From: Chloroflexota bacterium
GTDB taxonomy: Bacteria; Chloroflexota; Limnocylindria; Limnocylindrales; CSP1-4
DNA: 43,915 nt
Direction of reading: 5' to 3'
NCBI GenBank assembly: GCA_021786265.1
Contig: JAJYNP010000356.1
Location: 1 to 43,915, forward strand
The translations under genes were made by a program, and so were the position numbers. This document shows positions 1-7,788 of this stretch, in pieces. Numbering within the stretch: position 1 is the stretch's first letter; each line of letters opens with the position of its first letter. A model generated the notes under the pieces. The model saw only the letters and a program-made list of their open reading frames with translations, was not told the origin of the DNA and made no database searches.

Positions 1-41
1 GGGGGTGGCGGGGGGGGGGGGTTCGGGGCGAGGCCGCATGC

Positions 42-47
42 TAGACT
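42..47 (+). promoter_or_regulatory. -10 box (TAGACT) before the sigma factor gene
   Basis: TAGACT matches the TAnnnT pattern seen at several other starts in this window. It lies 30 nt before the GTG start, leaving room for the GGAGGAGG Shine-Dalgarno-like stretch at 56-63. No -35 box can be judged because the upstream sequence is almost pure G. Assigned by inspection only. Confidence 0.4.
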
Positions 48-77
48 CGGCCGCCGGAGGAGGCTGGCCGCCGTACC

Positions 78-689
78 GTGGAAGAGCTCGCGCAGTCCGT
101 CGACCGGACGGCCGATCCGTCCCGCGAGCGCGACCTCCGCCTGGTCGAGCGGACGCGACAGGGCGACCTCGACGCGTTCAACGAGCTGGTCGTCCACTAC
201 CAGGATCATCTCCTCGCGCTCGCCACCCGCCTGACCGGCGACGTCGAGGCAGCGCACGATGCCGTCCAGGACTCGTTCATCCGCGCGTACCGGAACCTGC
301 ACGCCTTCCGGGGCGACTCGTTCCGCGCGTGGCTGATCCGCATCGCAGTCAACGCCTCGACCGACGTGCTGCGACTGCGCAAGCGGCGTCCGAGCGAGCC
401 CTATCCCGAACGTGAGGACGAGCCCTGGGAACCGCCGGCGGGCGCGTCGGCGGACCCGGAGCGTGAGGCGGTGCGTCGGGCACAGGCGCACGCGCTGTCG
501 GCGGCGCTCGCCGCACTGACCGAGGGCCAGCGCGCGGCGATCCTCCTGTACGACGTCGAGGGTTTCGACTACCCGGAGATCGCGCGCATCGCGGGGGTGT
601 CGCTCGGCACCGTCAAGTCCCGGATCCACCGCGGCCGCCTGGCGATGCGGGCGCTGCTGGAAGATTCCATGGAACTCTTCCGGGACTGA
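78..689 (+). CDS. ECF-type RNA polymerase sigma-70 family factor
   Basis: The 203-residue protein has the two-domain layout of extracytoplasmic-function sigma factors. Region 2 (about residues 30-105) includes DAVQDSFIRAYRNLHAFRG and AWLIRIAVNASTDVLR. Region 4 (about 140-195) has the helix-turn-helix YPEIARIAGVSLGTVKSRIHRGR. The two are joined by an acidic, proline-rich linker. Such factors direct core RNA polymerase to a small regulon and are usually held by a membrane anti-sigma factor, and the next gene (706-1755) fits that role. The GTG start is chosen because GGAGGAGG lies upstream and the protein begins at the usual distance from region 2. The regulon cannot be deduced. The family assignment is very secure. 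Confidence 0.95.
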   Translation: MEELAQSVDRTADPSRERDLRLVERTRQGDLDAFNELVVHYQDHLLALATRLTGDVEAAHDAVQDSFIRAYRNLHAFRGDSFRAWLIRIAVNASTDVLRLRKRRPSEPYPEREDEPWEPPAGASADPEREAVRRAQAHALSAALAALTEGQRAAILLYDVEGFDYPEIARIAGVSLGTVKSRIHRGRLAMRALLEDSMELFRD

Positions 690-705
690 GGGCGTCAGGA
701 GGGCC

Positions 706-1755
706 GTGAACATCGATCCCACCGGCGCCGGTGAGCGTCCCGATCAGGCCGGGCAGGGCGTTGTGCCTGCCGGGTCCGCCGTTGTGCCTGCCGGGCAGGG
801 CGCTCACCCCGTCGGCCATTCCGCCGAACACGCCCGGCACGACCAGCTGCTGGTCGTGCGCTTCGCGGCGGGCGATGTCACCGATGCGGAGGCCGAGGCG
901 GCGCGCGAGCTCCTGTCGATCTGCTCGGACTGCCGGTTGCTGGCGTCCGACCTGCTGGCGATCTCCCGGGCGACGGCCGACCTGCCCGCCCCGACCCGCA
1001 CGCGCGACTACCGGATCTCCCCGGAGGAGGCCGCCAGGTTGCGCCGTTCGGGGCTGCGGGACTGGCTCTCGCGGCTCGCCGAAAGCGTGGATGCCGCACC
1101 CGGTCGTCTGGTGCCGCTGCAGCGTCTCGCTGCGGCCGCGGTCGCGATCGGGCTGGTCATGGCCGTGGTCACGTCACCGGCGGGCATCCCGGGCTTCTCG
1201 TCGGGCGCCACGACGCTGAAGACGGTGGGTCAGGCGGCGAGCGGGGCGGGGGCAGACACCTCCGCCGCGGGGGCCGCGCCGGCCGCCGCCCCTGCGGCGG
1301 CACCGGCGGCAAGCGCTGCTGCCCCGGCCGCGATGGCGGCGGCGAGTGCCGCTGCGGCGCCGGCCCCTGCGACCAGCGCACCTCCCGTCCTCGGAGCCGC
1401 CGGGCAGGCCTCCCCGGCGGGCACGCCGCCGTCCGCGGCCGCGACCGAGGGTCCGGTGTCCGCTATCGGCCCCGCCGCCACGGCAGCTCAGCTGACCGTG
1501 CCGGTCCCGAGCGGCCCGCCGAGCGTCGAGCGACCCTCGGCCAGCACGGCGCCGACCCCTCCGACGGCCGCGATCGTGCCGGCACCCGGGCAATCGGCCC
1601 AGCCGGGGGTCGCGTTCAACCGGGCCTCGCCGCCAACCGGCCCATCGCCGCCAACCGGCCCGCCCGTCGCAGCGTGGCAGGCATGGCTGCTGCTGGCGGC
1701 GGCCGGGCTGGTCGCGTTCGGGTTGATCCACCTGCGGATGCGGCGCGCCGGGTAA
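706..1755 (+). CDS. Probable membrane anti-sigma factor with degenerate zinc-binding motif
   Basis: It lies 16 bp after the ECF sigma gene, in the usual sigma/anti-sigma order. Residues ~44-90 resemble the anti-sigma zinc-binding domain: the CSDC pair is present, but the histidine expected three residues earlier (HLxxC) reads as Leu in LLSICSDC, so zinc binding is doubtful. A hydrophobic segment (~145-165, AAAVAIGLVMAVV) is followed by ~150 residues rich in Ala, Pro and Ser, then a C-terminal membrane segment (WLLLAAAGLVAFGLIHL) ending in RMRRAG. I infer a cytoplasmic sigma-binding head, two membrane passes and a disordered extracytoplasmic stalk. The GTG start has AGGAGGG only 2 nt away, so a slightly later start is possible. 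The stalk is low complexity and says nothing about the signal. Confidence 0.7.
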   Translation: MNIDPTGAGERPDQAGQGVVPAGSAVVPAGQGAHPVGHSAEHARHDQLLVVRFAAGDVTDAEAEAARELLSICSDCRLLASDLLAISRATADLPAPTRTRDYRISPEEAARLRRSGLRDWLSRLAESVDAAPGRLVPLQRLAAAAVAIGLVMAVVTSPAGIPGFSSGATTLKTVGQAASGAGADTSAAGAAPAAAPAAAPAASAAAPAAMAAASAAAAPAPATSAPPVLGAAGQASPAGTPPSAAATEGPVSAIGPAATAAQLTVPVPSGPPSVERPSASTAPTPPTAAIVPAPGQSAQPGVAFNRASPPTGPSPPTGPPVAAWQAWLLLAAAGLVAFGLIHLRMRRAG

Positions 1756-1780
1756 CGCGCGTCCTGAGCGGCAGGCCGCA

Positions 1781-1864
1781 TCCGCCATTCGTGCGTGGGT
1801 GGAGCGGCGTCGTGGCGGGGACGGGGCCCGGCGCCGCCTCCGCCATTCGTGCGTGGGTGGAGCG
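1781..1864. repeat. Two identical 26-bp copies in an intergenic region
   Basis: The 26-bp sequence beginning TCCGCCATTCGTGCGTGGGT occurs at 1781-1806 and again at 1839-1864, 58 bp apart. Both copies lie in the 582-bp stretch between the anti-sigma-like gene and polA, where no convincing gene is seen on either strand. The copies are perfect while the sequence between them is not repeated, which suggests a mobile or recombining short element rather than slippage. Function unknown. Confidence 0.85.
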
Positions 1865-1972
1865 CGAAACTGACCGAGTTCGAGGTTCCGCCGTTGGCGG
1901 TTCCTCATCGCGAGCACGAAGCTGGGCGCGGGTCGGCGGCCGACACGCACCCAGCCGCCAACGTTTCACGTG

Positions 1973-2151
1973 GTGCACACCTGGCGGCGCCAACCTGCCA
2001 CGCGTTCCCGGGATGTGCACCTGGCGGCCGTGACCTGCTGCCTGTTCCCCCGGTGAACGTTCGGAAGCGCTGACCCGCGTTCGCGTTCCCCGGGCGCACA
2101 TCTGGCGGATCATCCCCGGGCGCCGCTCCCCCGGCGCGCATCTGGCGGATC
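1973..2151. repeat. Four diverged copies of a short CTGGCGG-containing repeat
   Basis: The core GTGCACACCTGGCGGC appears at 1973-1988, GTGCACCTGGCGGCC at 2015-2029, GCGCACATCTGGCGGATC at 2094-2111 and GCGCGCATCTGGCGGATC at 2134-2151. Each of the last three follows a C-rich TTCCCGG-like stretch, so the full unit is probably about 30 bp. The copies differ enough to exclude recent slippage. They lie directly upstream of the polA promoter. Apart from these and the 26-bp repeats, nothing recognisable is seen in 1756-2299. Confidence 0.7.
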
Positions 2152-2299
2152 GTCGAGCTCGCGTGCCCTCGGCGCAAGCTCGCCCGACGCGCGAAGCCCG
2201 ACGTCCGACACCCGAAGCGAGTAACTCGAAGTCCGCAGCCCCGGGCCCGCTCGAGGCCCGCACCGCGGTCGGCGGAGTTCAGCTCACGAATCCGGCGAT

Positions 2300-2305
2300 T
2301 ACAAT
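2300..2305 (+). promoter_or_regulatory. -10 box (TACAAT) of polA
   Basis: TACAAT is a near-consensus -10 hexamer 33 nt before the polA ATG at 2338. A weak -35 candidate, TTCAGC, lies at 2278-2283 with a 16-bp spacer. Assigned by inspection only. Confidence 0.5.
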
Positions 2306-2337
2306 CGAGTGCGTCCCTCCCCATCGTGCGAGGTCCC

Positions 2338-5300
2338 ATGGACCGCCTGATGCTGCTCGACGCGAACGGCCTCATCTACCGGGGCTACTTCGCGCTGATC
2401 AACACGCCTCTGACCACCAGCCGTGGCCTGCTCGTCAACGCCGTGTTCGGGTTCTGGTCGATCGTGCTGCGCGGGCTCCAGGACGTGAAGCCCGACTACG
2501 TGATCTGCGCCTTCGACCTGTCCGGTCCCACTTTCCGGCACGAGGCGTTCGCCGATTACAAAGCCACGCGGCAGAAGATGCCGGACGACCTGCGGGACCA
2601 GTTCCCGCGCGTCCGCGAGCTGGTCGAGGCCTTCCGGATCCCGATCTACGAGATGCAGGGGTTCGAGGCGGACGACGTGATCGGGACGCTGAGCCGGCAG
2701 GCCGAGGCGCGCGACCTGCAGACCACCATTGTGTCGGGCGACCTCGACATGCTCCAGCTGGTGACGGACCGCACGCACGTGATGACGACCCGCGGCGGCG
2801 TCCAGATGACGGTCACGTACGACCCGGCGACGGTGCACGCGCGCTACGGGCTGGTCCCGGCGCAGATGATCGACTTCAAGGCGCTCAAGGGCGACACTAC
2901 CGACAACATCCCGGGGATCCCCGGCGTGGGGGAGAAGACCGCCTCGAAGCTGCTCCAGGACTTCGGCACGCTCGACCTGGTCTACCAGCGGCTCGACGAG
3001 GTGAAGCCAGAGTCGCTGCGCGCGAAGCTGGTGGAGCACCGTGACCAGCTGTTCGCCTCCCGGGAGCTCGTCACGATCCACCGCGACCTGCCCGTCGATC
3101 TGCGCCTTGACGACGCCCGGATCGGCGAGTACGACCGCGACGAGGTCCTGCGCCTCTTCCGCGAGTACGAGTTCCGCTCGCTGATCGAGCGCCTGCCCGC
3201 GCTCACCGGGGAGGCGCCACGGGAGCCCGGCGCGCTGCTCCGCGCGGCCGACGAGGGGGGCCAGGTGCCCGCCGCGATCGTGCCGGGACGCGAGCTCGCG
3301 GGCGGCCGGCAGACGGGGATCGCGGGATCGCACGGGATGGGCGGCGAGGGCCGCGGCGACGACGGGCGGTCGGGCTCCGGCCTCCAGCTGACGCTCGACT
3401 TCGACGCGCTCGGCGAGCCACGCGGCGCATCCGGCGAGCAAGCCGACGCATCCGGCGAGCCACGCGGCGCATCCGGCGAGCGTCGCGCGGCGAACGTCGG
3501 GCAACCGGAACGCGGCGCCCCGATGGCGGTCGCGCGAGCGGCGGCGGCCGAGACCCAGGAGCCCCAGATCGCCGTCGGCGTCCCCGACCCGGTATCCGCC
3601 CTCACGGGAGCCCTCCGCGACCCCGACCGGATCGAGCGTCTCTCGGGCGATCCATCGTCGTTGCGCCTGTGGCTCGCCGACCAGCCCGAGCTTGCCGTCG
3701 GGCTCGTCCTCGACCATCCCGGGCCGCGCCGGGGCCATCCCGTCGGGCTGGCCGTTGCCGGCGCCGACGGCCGGGTCGTGTCGGCCGGTCCGGACCTCGC
3801 CCCAGCGCTCCTGGCCGAACTGGTCGACGCGGGCCGCCCCATCGCGGGCCACGAGGCGAAGCAGTTGCTGGTCGCCCACGTCGACGCCGTGGATCCCCGC
3901 GCGGAGCGCTCGGCGTCGGAGATCCCGCTGCCGCGCGTCGCCTTCGACACCCAGGTGGCCGCCTACATCCTGAACGCCACGCTGCGCAGCCAGCCCCTGG
4001 TGGATATCGCCTTCGAGCGGCTGGGCCTGCAGCTCCCGGCGCAGTCGGGTCTTGAGCCGGCACATGCCGCCGCCCTCGAGGCGCTCGCGGTGGCCGCCGT
4101 TCGCGGGCCGCTGCGCGATGCGCTCGCCGCCGAGTCACTCGATCGGCTGTACGACGAGATCGAGCTGCCGCTGATCCCCGTGCTCTCCGGCATGGAGGCG
4201 ACCGGGGTCGTGATCGACCGGGAGGCGCTCGGGGGCCTGAGCGCGCGGTTCGGCGAGGAGATCGGCCGGCTCGAGGCGGAGATCTACGCGGACCTCGGCC
4301 ATGAATTCAACCTCGGGAGCCCGAAGCAGCTCGAGCAGGTCCTGTTCCACGAGCTGAACCTGCCGACGGGGAAGCGCACCAAGACGGGCTACTCCACCGA
4401 CGCCGCCACGCTCGAGGGGCTGAAAGGCGCGCACCCCATGATCGAGAAGCTGCTGGACTGGCGCGCCTACACCAAGCTCAAGAGCACGTACGTGGACGCG
4501 CTGCCGGGTCTGATCGACCCGGACACCGGCCGGCTCCACACGACGTTCCATCAGGCCGTCGCCGCGACCGGCCGCCTCAGCTCGTCCGACCCGAACCTCC
4601 AGAACATCCCCATCCGCACGGAGCTGGGCCGGCGCATCCGCCGGGCGTTCGTCGCCGGCGACCCGTCGCTCACGCTCCTGGCGGCCGACTACAGCCAGAT
4701 CGAGCTGCGGATCCTGGCCCACGTGTCGGGCGACGAGCACCTGCGCGAGGCGTTCGCGCGCGGCGAGGACATCCACCGCGCGACCGCCGCCCGCGTGCTG
4801 CACAAGGACCCGGCCGATGTGACGCCGTCGGAGCGGTCGATGGCGAAGATGGTGAACTTCGGGATCGCCTACGGGATGAGCGACTTCGGGCTGTCGACCC
4901 GGGCGGGGATCCCGCAGCAGGAGGCCCGCGAGTTCATCACGACCTACTTCGCCACCTACAGCGGCATCAGCTACTACATGCTCCACATCAAGGACGTGGC
5001 ACGGACCCAGGGCTACGTGACCACGCTGCTGGGGCGGCGGCGCTTCATCCCGGAACTGCAGGAGCGCAACCCCAACCTGCGAGCGGCCGGCGAGCGGATG
5101 GCCATCAACATGCCGATCCAGGGCACGGCGGCGGATGTGATCAAGCTTGCGATGATCCGGATGGCGGAGCGGCTGCAGCGCGATGGGTTCCGGGCGCGGA
5201 TGCTGCTCCAGGTGCACGACGAGCTGCTGTTCGAGGTGCCGCGCGACGAGGTGGCGCGGCTCGCGCCGGTCGTCAGGGAGACGATGGAGGGAGCGCTGCC

Positions 5301-5388
5301 ACTCGACGTACCGCTGACGGTCGACCTGAAGTCGGCCGACGACTGGGAGTCGATGACGCCGCTGCCGGACGAGCTGCCCGCGATCTAA
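2338..5388 (+). CDS. polA: DNA polymerase I, with degenerate 3'-5' exonuclease domain
   Basis: The 1016-residue protein fills gaps and removes primers in replication and excision repair. Residues 1-~290 are the 5'-3' flap nuclease domain (LMLLDANGLIYRGYFA at the start, FEADDVIGT, and the GIPGVGEKTA helix-hairpin-helix). Residues ~400-590 keep the proofreading fold (AFDTQVAAYILNATLRSQP) but I cannot find the catalytic DxE of motif Exo I, so proofreading is probably lost, as in Taq polymerase. The polymerase domain has motif A AADYSQIELRILAH (Asp784), motif B RSMAKMVNFGIAYG and motif C LLQVHDELLFE (Asp961). It is longer than the ~930 residues of E. coli Pol I because of a low-complexity linker with 7-residue repeats at ~359-386. 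ATG 2338 is preferred over an in-frame GTG at 2326 because the conserved N-terminus starts there. Confidence 0.98.
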   Translation: MDRLMLLDANGLIYRGYFALINTPLTTSRGLLVNAVFGFWSIVLRGLQDVKPDYVICAFDLSGPTFRHEAFADYKATRQKMPDDLRDQFPRVRELVEAFRIPIYEMQGFEADDVIGTLSRQAEARDLQTTIVSGDLDMLQLVTDRTHVMTTRGGVQMTVTYDPATVHARYGLVPAQMIDFKALKGDTTDNIPGIPGVGEKTASKLLQDFGTLDLVYQRLDEVKPESLRAKLVEHRDQLFASRELVTIHRDLPVDLRLDDARIGEYDRDEVLRLFREYEFRSLIERLPALTGEAPREPGALLRAADEGGQVPAAIVPGRELAGGRQTGIAGSHGMGGEGRGDDGRSGSGLQLTLDFDALGEPRGASGEQADASGEPRGASGERRAANVGQPERGAPMAVARAAAAETQEPQIAVGVPDPVSALTGALRDPDRIERLSGDPSSLRLWLADQPELAVGLVLDHPGPRRGHPVGLAVAGADGRVVSAGPDLAPALLAELVDAGRPIAGHEAKQLLVAHVDAVDPRAERSASEIPLPRVAFDTQVAAYILNATLRSQPLVDIAFERLGLQLPAQSGLEPAHAAALEALAVAAVRGPLRDALAAESLDRLYDEIELPLIPVLSGMEATGVVIDREALGGLSARFGEEIGRLEAEIYADLGHEFNLGSPKQLEQVLFHELNLPTGKRTKTGYSTDAATLEGLKGAHPMIEKLLDWRAYTKLKSTYVDALPGLIDPDTGRLHTTFHQAVAATGRLSSSDPNLQNIPIRTELGRRIRRAFVAGDPSLTLLAADYSQIELRILAHVSGDEHLREAFARGEDIHRATAARVLHKDPADVTPSERSMAKMVNFGIAYGMSDFGLSTRAGIPQQEAREFITTYFATYSGISYYMLHIKDVARTQGYVTTLLGRRRFIPELQERNPNLRAAGERMAINMPIQGTAADVIKLAMIRMAERLQRDGFRARMLLQVHDELLFEVPRDEVARLAPVVRETMEGALPLDVPLTVDLKSADDWESMTPLPDELPAI
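3412..3495 (+). repeat. 21-bp tandem repeat inside polA
   Basis: Units at 3412-3432, 3433-3453 and 3454-3474, plus a degenerate fourth at 3475-3495, encode GEPRGAS, GEQADAS, GEPRGAS and GERRAAN. Units one and three are identical. The array sits in the linker between the nuclease and proofreading-like domains, so the reading frame and both folded domains are preserved. Confidence 0.9.
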
Positions 5389-5400
5389 CGGGCAGCTCGT
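5369..5400 (+). terminator. Hairpin spanning the polA stop codon
   Basis: ACGAGCTGCCCG (5369-5380) and CGGGCAGCTCGT (5389-5400) form a perfect 12-bp stem with an 8-nt loop that contains the polA TAA. No U-run follows, so it would be a Rho-type or U-less terminator or an mRNA-stabilising stem. It also lies between polA and the convergent small gene ending at 5460, as expected for a shared terminator. Confidence 0.6.
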
Positions 5401-5459
5401 GCTGGCCTGGCCTTCGGCCGCCGGCGCCCCCGTCACGCGGTCAGCGCCAGCGTCCCGGA

Positions 5460-5609
5460 TCAGGCGTGGTGCTGCGGGTACCCCTCGTCCGAGTGCGTGC
5501 CGGGCCACCAGTGCCGGGCGTCGTCCACGGGCCGGGAGTCAGAACCAAGCTCAGCCGCGAGGATCGCGAAGGCGAGCAGGAGGAGAACCATGAATACGAG
5601 CGATTCCAT
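5460..5609 (-). CDS. Small single-pass membrane protein (49 residues)
   Basis: This short frame reads from an ATG at 5609 to a TGA at 5460. Residues 4-20 (LVFMVLLLLAFAILAAE) form one strong membrane helix. The polar tail that follows, GSDSRPVDDARHWWPGTHSD, is acidic and aromatic, like the small one-helix proteins common in high-GC bacteria. The hydrophobic head plus charged tail and codon use unlike a random frame make it a likely real gene. It is divergent from the LysR gene (5664), sharing a 54-bp promoter region, and convergent with polA. Function unknown. A competing 25-codon frame on the plus strand (5590-5667, with AGGAGGAG upstream) overlaps it and looks less protein-like. Confidence 0.65.
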   Translation of the reverse strand: MESLVFMVLLLLAFAILAAELGSDSRPVDDARHWWPGTHSDEGYPQHHA

Positions 5610-5663
5610 GTCCGTAACTGTATTCGCCGCACTTGATCAGAGCAAATCCAAGTGGTTCAATAG
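5610..5663. promoter_or_regulatory. Divergent promoter region with repeated TGATCA sites
   Basis: This AT-richer 54-bp gap separates the small membrane-protein gene from the LysR gene. TGATCA occurs at about 5634-5639, and again twice across the lysR start (about 5666-5671 and 5678-5683). LysR-type regulators commonly bind dyads in such divergent gaps and repress their own gene, so these are candidate operator elements. No clear Shine-Dalgarno precedes the lysR ATG. Confidence 0.4.
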
Positions 5664-6623
5664 ATGATCATGGAAACTGATCATTGGGCCGACCTCGAAC
5701 TCCGCCATCTCCAGAGCTTCCGCGCCGTCGCCGAGACCGGCTCGTTCCACGCCGCAGCCGATCTCCTCGACTACACGCAGTCGGCGGTCAGCCAGCACCT
5801 GGCCGCTCTTGAGTCCATCGTCGGCCTGCGCCTCGTCGAGCGTTCCCGCGGGCGCAGGACGGTCGAGCTGACCGAGCCCGGGCGCCTGCTGCTGCGACAC
5901 GCCGAGGCGATCGTCGCGCGTCTCAGCGCCGCTCAGGCCGACCTGCGCTCGTATGCCGAGGGGGCGTCGGGCGTGCTGCGCGTGGGGACCTATCAGAGTG
6001 TCGGCGCCCGCATTCTGCCCGCACTGGTCAGCCGGTTCTCCGCCGCGTGGCCGGGCGTAGAGGTCCGCCTGCGGGAGGATCACGACGATATCCGGCTGCT
6101 CTCGTTCGTCGAGTCGGGCGAGATCGATCTCGCGTTCACCGTGTTCCCCCTGCCGGCTGGGCCGTTCGATGCAGTCGAGCTCCTGCGCGATCCGTACGTG
6201 CTGATGGTCGCGAGCGGCTCGCCGATGGCGCGGCACACCGGGGGGCCCGTGCTGCGCGAGATTGCCGGCCAGCCGCTGATCGGGTTCAGCGCCTGCCGGA
6301 CGACCGAGCTTGCGGAGGAGCACCTGCGACGCAACGGGTGCGAACCGAGGGTGGTGTTCCGGTCGGACGACAACGGCACGGTCCAGGGGCTGGTGGCCGC
6401 AGGTGTGGGGTCCGCGCTCGTGCCGCTGCTCACGGTCGACGCGGATGACCCGTCGGTGGCGCTGGTGCCCGCGGACGTGCCCCCGCGGATCATCGGGCTG
6501 GCCTGGCATCGTGACCGTCACCGGTCGCCGGCGAACCGGGCGTTCGTCGATCTCGCGCGGGAGGTATGCGCGGCGGTGGGGGTCCAGATCCCGACCGTGG
6601 CGACGGCCATTGGGTACGCTTGA
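5664..6623 (+). CDS. LysR-family transcriptional regulator
   Basis: The 319-residue length is typical of the family. Residues ~10-70 form the winged helix-turn-helix (LRHLQSFRAVAETGSFHAAA, then YTQSAVSQHLAALESIVGLR and VERSRGRRTVELTEPGR). Residues ~95-310 form the periplasmic-binding-like effector domain (GVLRVGTYQSVGARILPALV). These proteins bind DNA as tetramers and respond to a small metabolite; nothing here identifies the ligand. The natural target is the divergent small membrane-protein gene or lysR itself. The start could be ATG 5664 or ATG 5670. The gene ends 3 bp before mutM, and the mutM -10 box overlaps its last codons. Confidence 0.93.
   Translation: MIMETDHWADLELRHLQSFRAVAETGSFHAAADLLDYTQSAVSQHLAALESIVGLRLVERSRGRRTVELTEPGRLLLRHAEAIVARLSAAQADLRSYAEGASGVLRVGTYQSVGARILPALVSRFSAAWPGVEVRLREDHDDIRLLSFVESGEIDLAFTVFPLPAGPFDAVELLRDPYVLMVASGSPMARHTGGPVLREIAGQPLIGFSACRTTELAEEHLRRNGCEPRVVFRSDDNGTVQGLVAAGVGSALVPLLTVDADDPSVALVPADVPPRIIGLAWHRDRHRSPANRAFVDLAREVCAAVGVQIPTVATAIGYA
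6615..6620 (+). promoter_or_regulatory. -10 box (TACGCT) for leaderless mutM
   Basis: TACGCT lies 6 nt before the mutM ATG, inside the 3' end of the LysR gene. This spacing puts the expected transcription start at or next to the A of the start codon, as at five or more other genes here. There is no Shine-Dalgarno, which agrees with leaderless translation. Confidence 0.5.
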
Positions 6624-6626
6624 GGC

Positions 6627-7787
6627 ATGCCCGAACTTCCCGAGGTCGAGACGATCGCCCGTGACCTGCGTCCGCTCGTTTCCGGTCGCGTCATCGTCAC
6701 CGCCCGGACCGACTGGCCACGCATCGTCGCGCACCCGGACCCAGAGGCATTCGTCCGCGGGCTCCCGGGGCGCCGGATCCTCGGTGTGGAGCGGCGGGCG
6801 AAGTGGCTCCTGCTCGACCTCGACGGCGGGTCGGTGCTCGCGATCCAGGTGATGATGACGGGCCAGCTCTTCGTGGTTCCCGCCGATGCGCCGGCGGACC
6901 GGCACGTCCACGTGGCCATCGACCTGGATGACGGGCACCAGCTTCGGCTGCGCGACATGCGGAAGTTCGCGCGGGTCGGGCTCTACCGGCGGGACGAGGC
7001 GGGGCGGGTGGTGCGGGCCTCGGGCCCCGTGCGGGCCGGCGACGCCACGGCCGCCGGCGACCGGGACACGGACGCCCCGGACCGCATCCCGGGCATCGAC
7101 CGGCGACACAGTCGCGATCCCGACGACGTCTTCGCGCGGCACGGCCCTGAGCCACTCGCGCCCGAGTTCACTCTCGCCCGCTTCCGGGAACGCCTTCGCG
7201 CGCGCCGGGGCCGCCTCAAGCCCCTGCTCCTCGACCAGTCGTTCGTGGCCGGCGTGGGCAACATCTACGCGGACGAGGCGCTCTGGCGCGCCCGCCTGCA
7301 TCCGCTCCGGACCGCCGCCACGCTCCGGCCGGACGACGAACGCCGCCTTTACCGCTCGCTGCTCGACGTGCTCGCCGAGGCGGTGGAGCGCCGCGGCAGC
7401 TCGGTCGACGACTACACGGCCCCCGAGGGAGACGGCGAGATGCAGGACCACCTGCAGGCGTACCAGCGCACGGGGCTCCCGTGCCTCCGCTGCGGGCGGC
7501 CGATGCGGCGGATCACGGTGGGCCAGCGCGGGACCCACTTCTGCTCCTGGTGCCAGCGGCTTCCGGCTGCCGACCGGCCGGGGGCGGCCTCGCTGCTGGC
7601 GAGGCAGCACGACCGCGGGCAGAGCGGGAGCCGCCGGGGCCCACGCTGGACCGAGCTGGCGGGGGAGGGGACGCTGGGGCTCACGGTGTCCGAGGCGGCC
7701 CTGGCGGTGGCACGGGCGCGGGCCGAGCGCGCCCGGCGAGCGGCGGAGACGCGGCGCCGCAACGCCCGCGCGGGCGCCCGGGGCTGA
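6627..7787 (+). CDS. mutM: Formamidopyrimidine-DNA glycosylase (8-oxoguanine repair)
   Basis: The protein begins MPELPEVETIARDLRPL, the hallmark of Fpg/Nei glycosylases in which the N-terminal Pro attacks the damaged nucleotide and Glu follows. RRAKWLLLDL carries the conserved lysine, VAGVGNIYADEALWRARLHP the conserved Asn motif, and CLRCGRPMRR...HFCSWCQR (about residues 286-309) is the Cys4 zinc finger. It excises oxidised purines such as 8-oxoguanine and cuts at the abasic site. At 386 residues it is over 100 longer than E. coli MutM. One insert (about residues 125-170, charged and proline-rich) sits before the helix-two-turn-helix domain, and a ~75-residue basic tail follows the zinc finger. 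The stop is 1 bp before the ABC-F GTG start. Confidence 0.95.
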   Translation: MPELPEVETIARDLRPLVSGRVIVTARTDWPRIVAHPDPEAFVRGLPGRRILGVERRAKWLLLDLDGGSVLAIQVMMTGQLFVVPADAPADRHVHVAIDLDDGHQLRLRDMRKFARVGLYRRDEAGRVVRASGPVRAGDATAAGDRDTDAPDRIPGIDRRHSRDPDDVFARHGPEPLAPEFTLARFRERLRARRGRLKPLLLDQSFVAGVGNIYADEALWRARLHPLRTAATLRPDDERRLYRSLLDVLAEAVERRGSSVDDYTAPEGDGEMQDHLQAYQRTGLPCLRCGRPMRRITVGQRGTHFCSWCQRLPAADRPGAASLLARQHDRGQSGSRRGPRWTELAGEGTLGLTVSEAALAVARARAERARRAAETRRRNARAGARG

Positions 7788-7788
7788 C

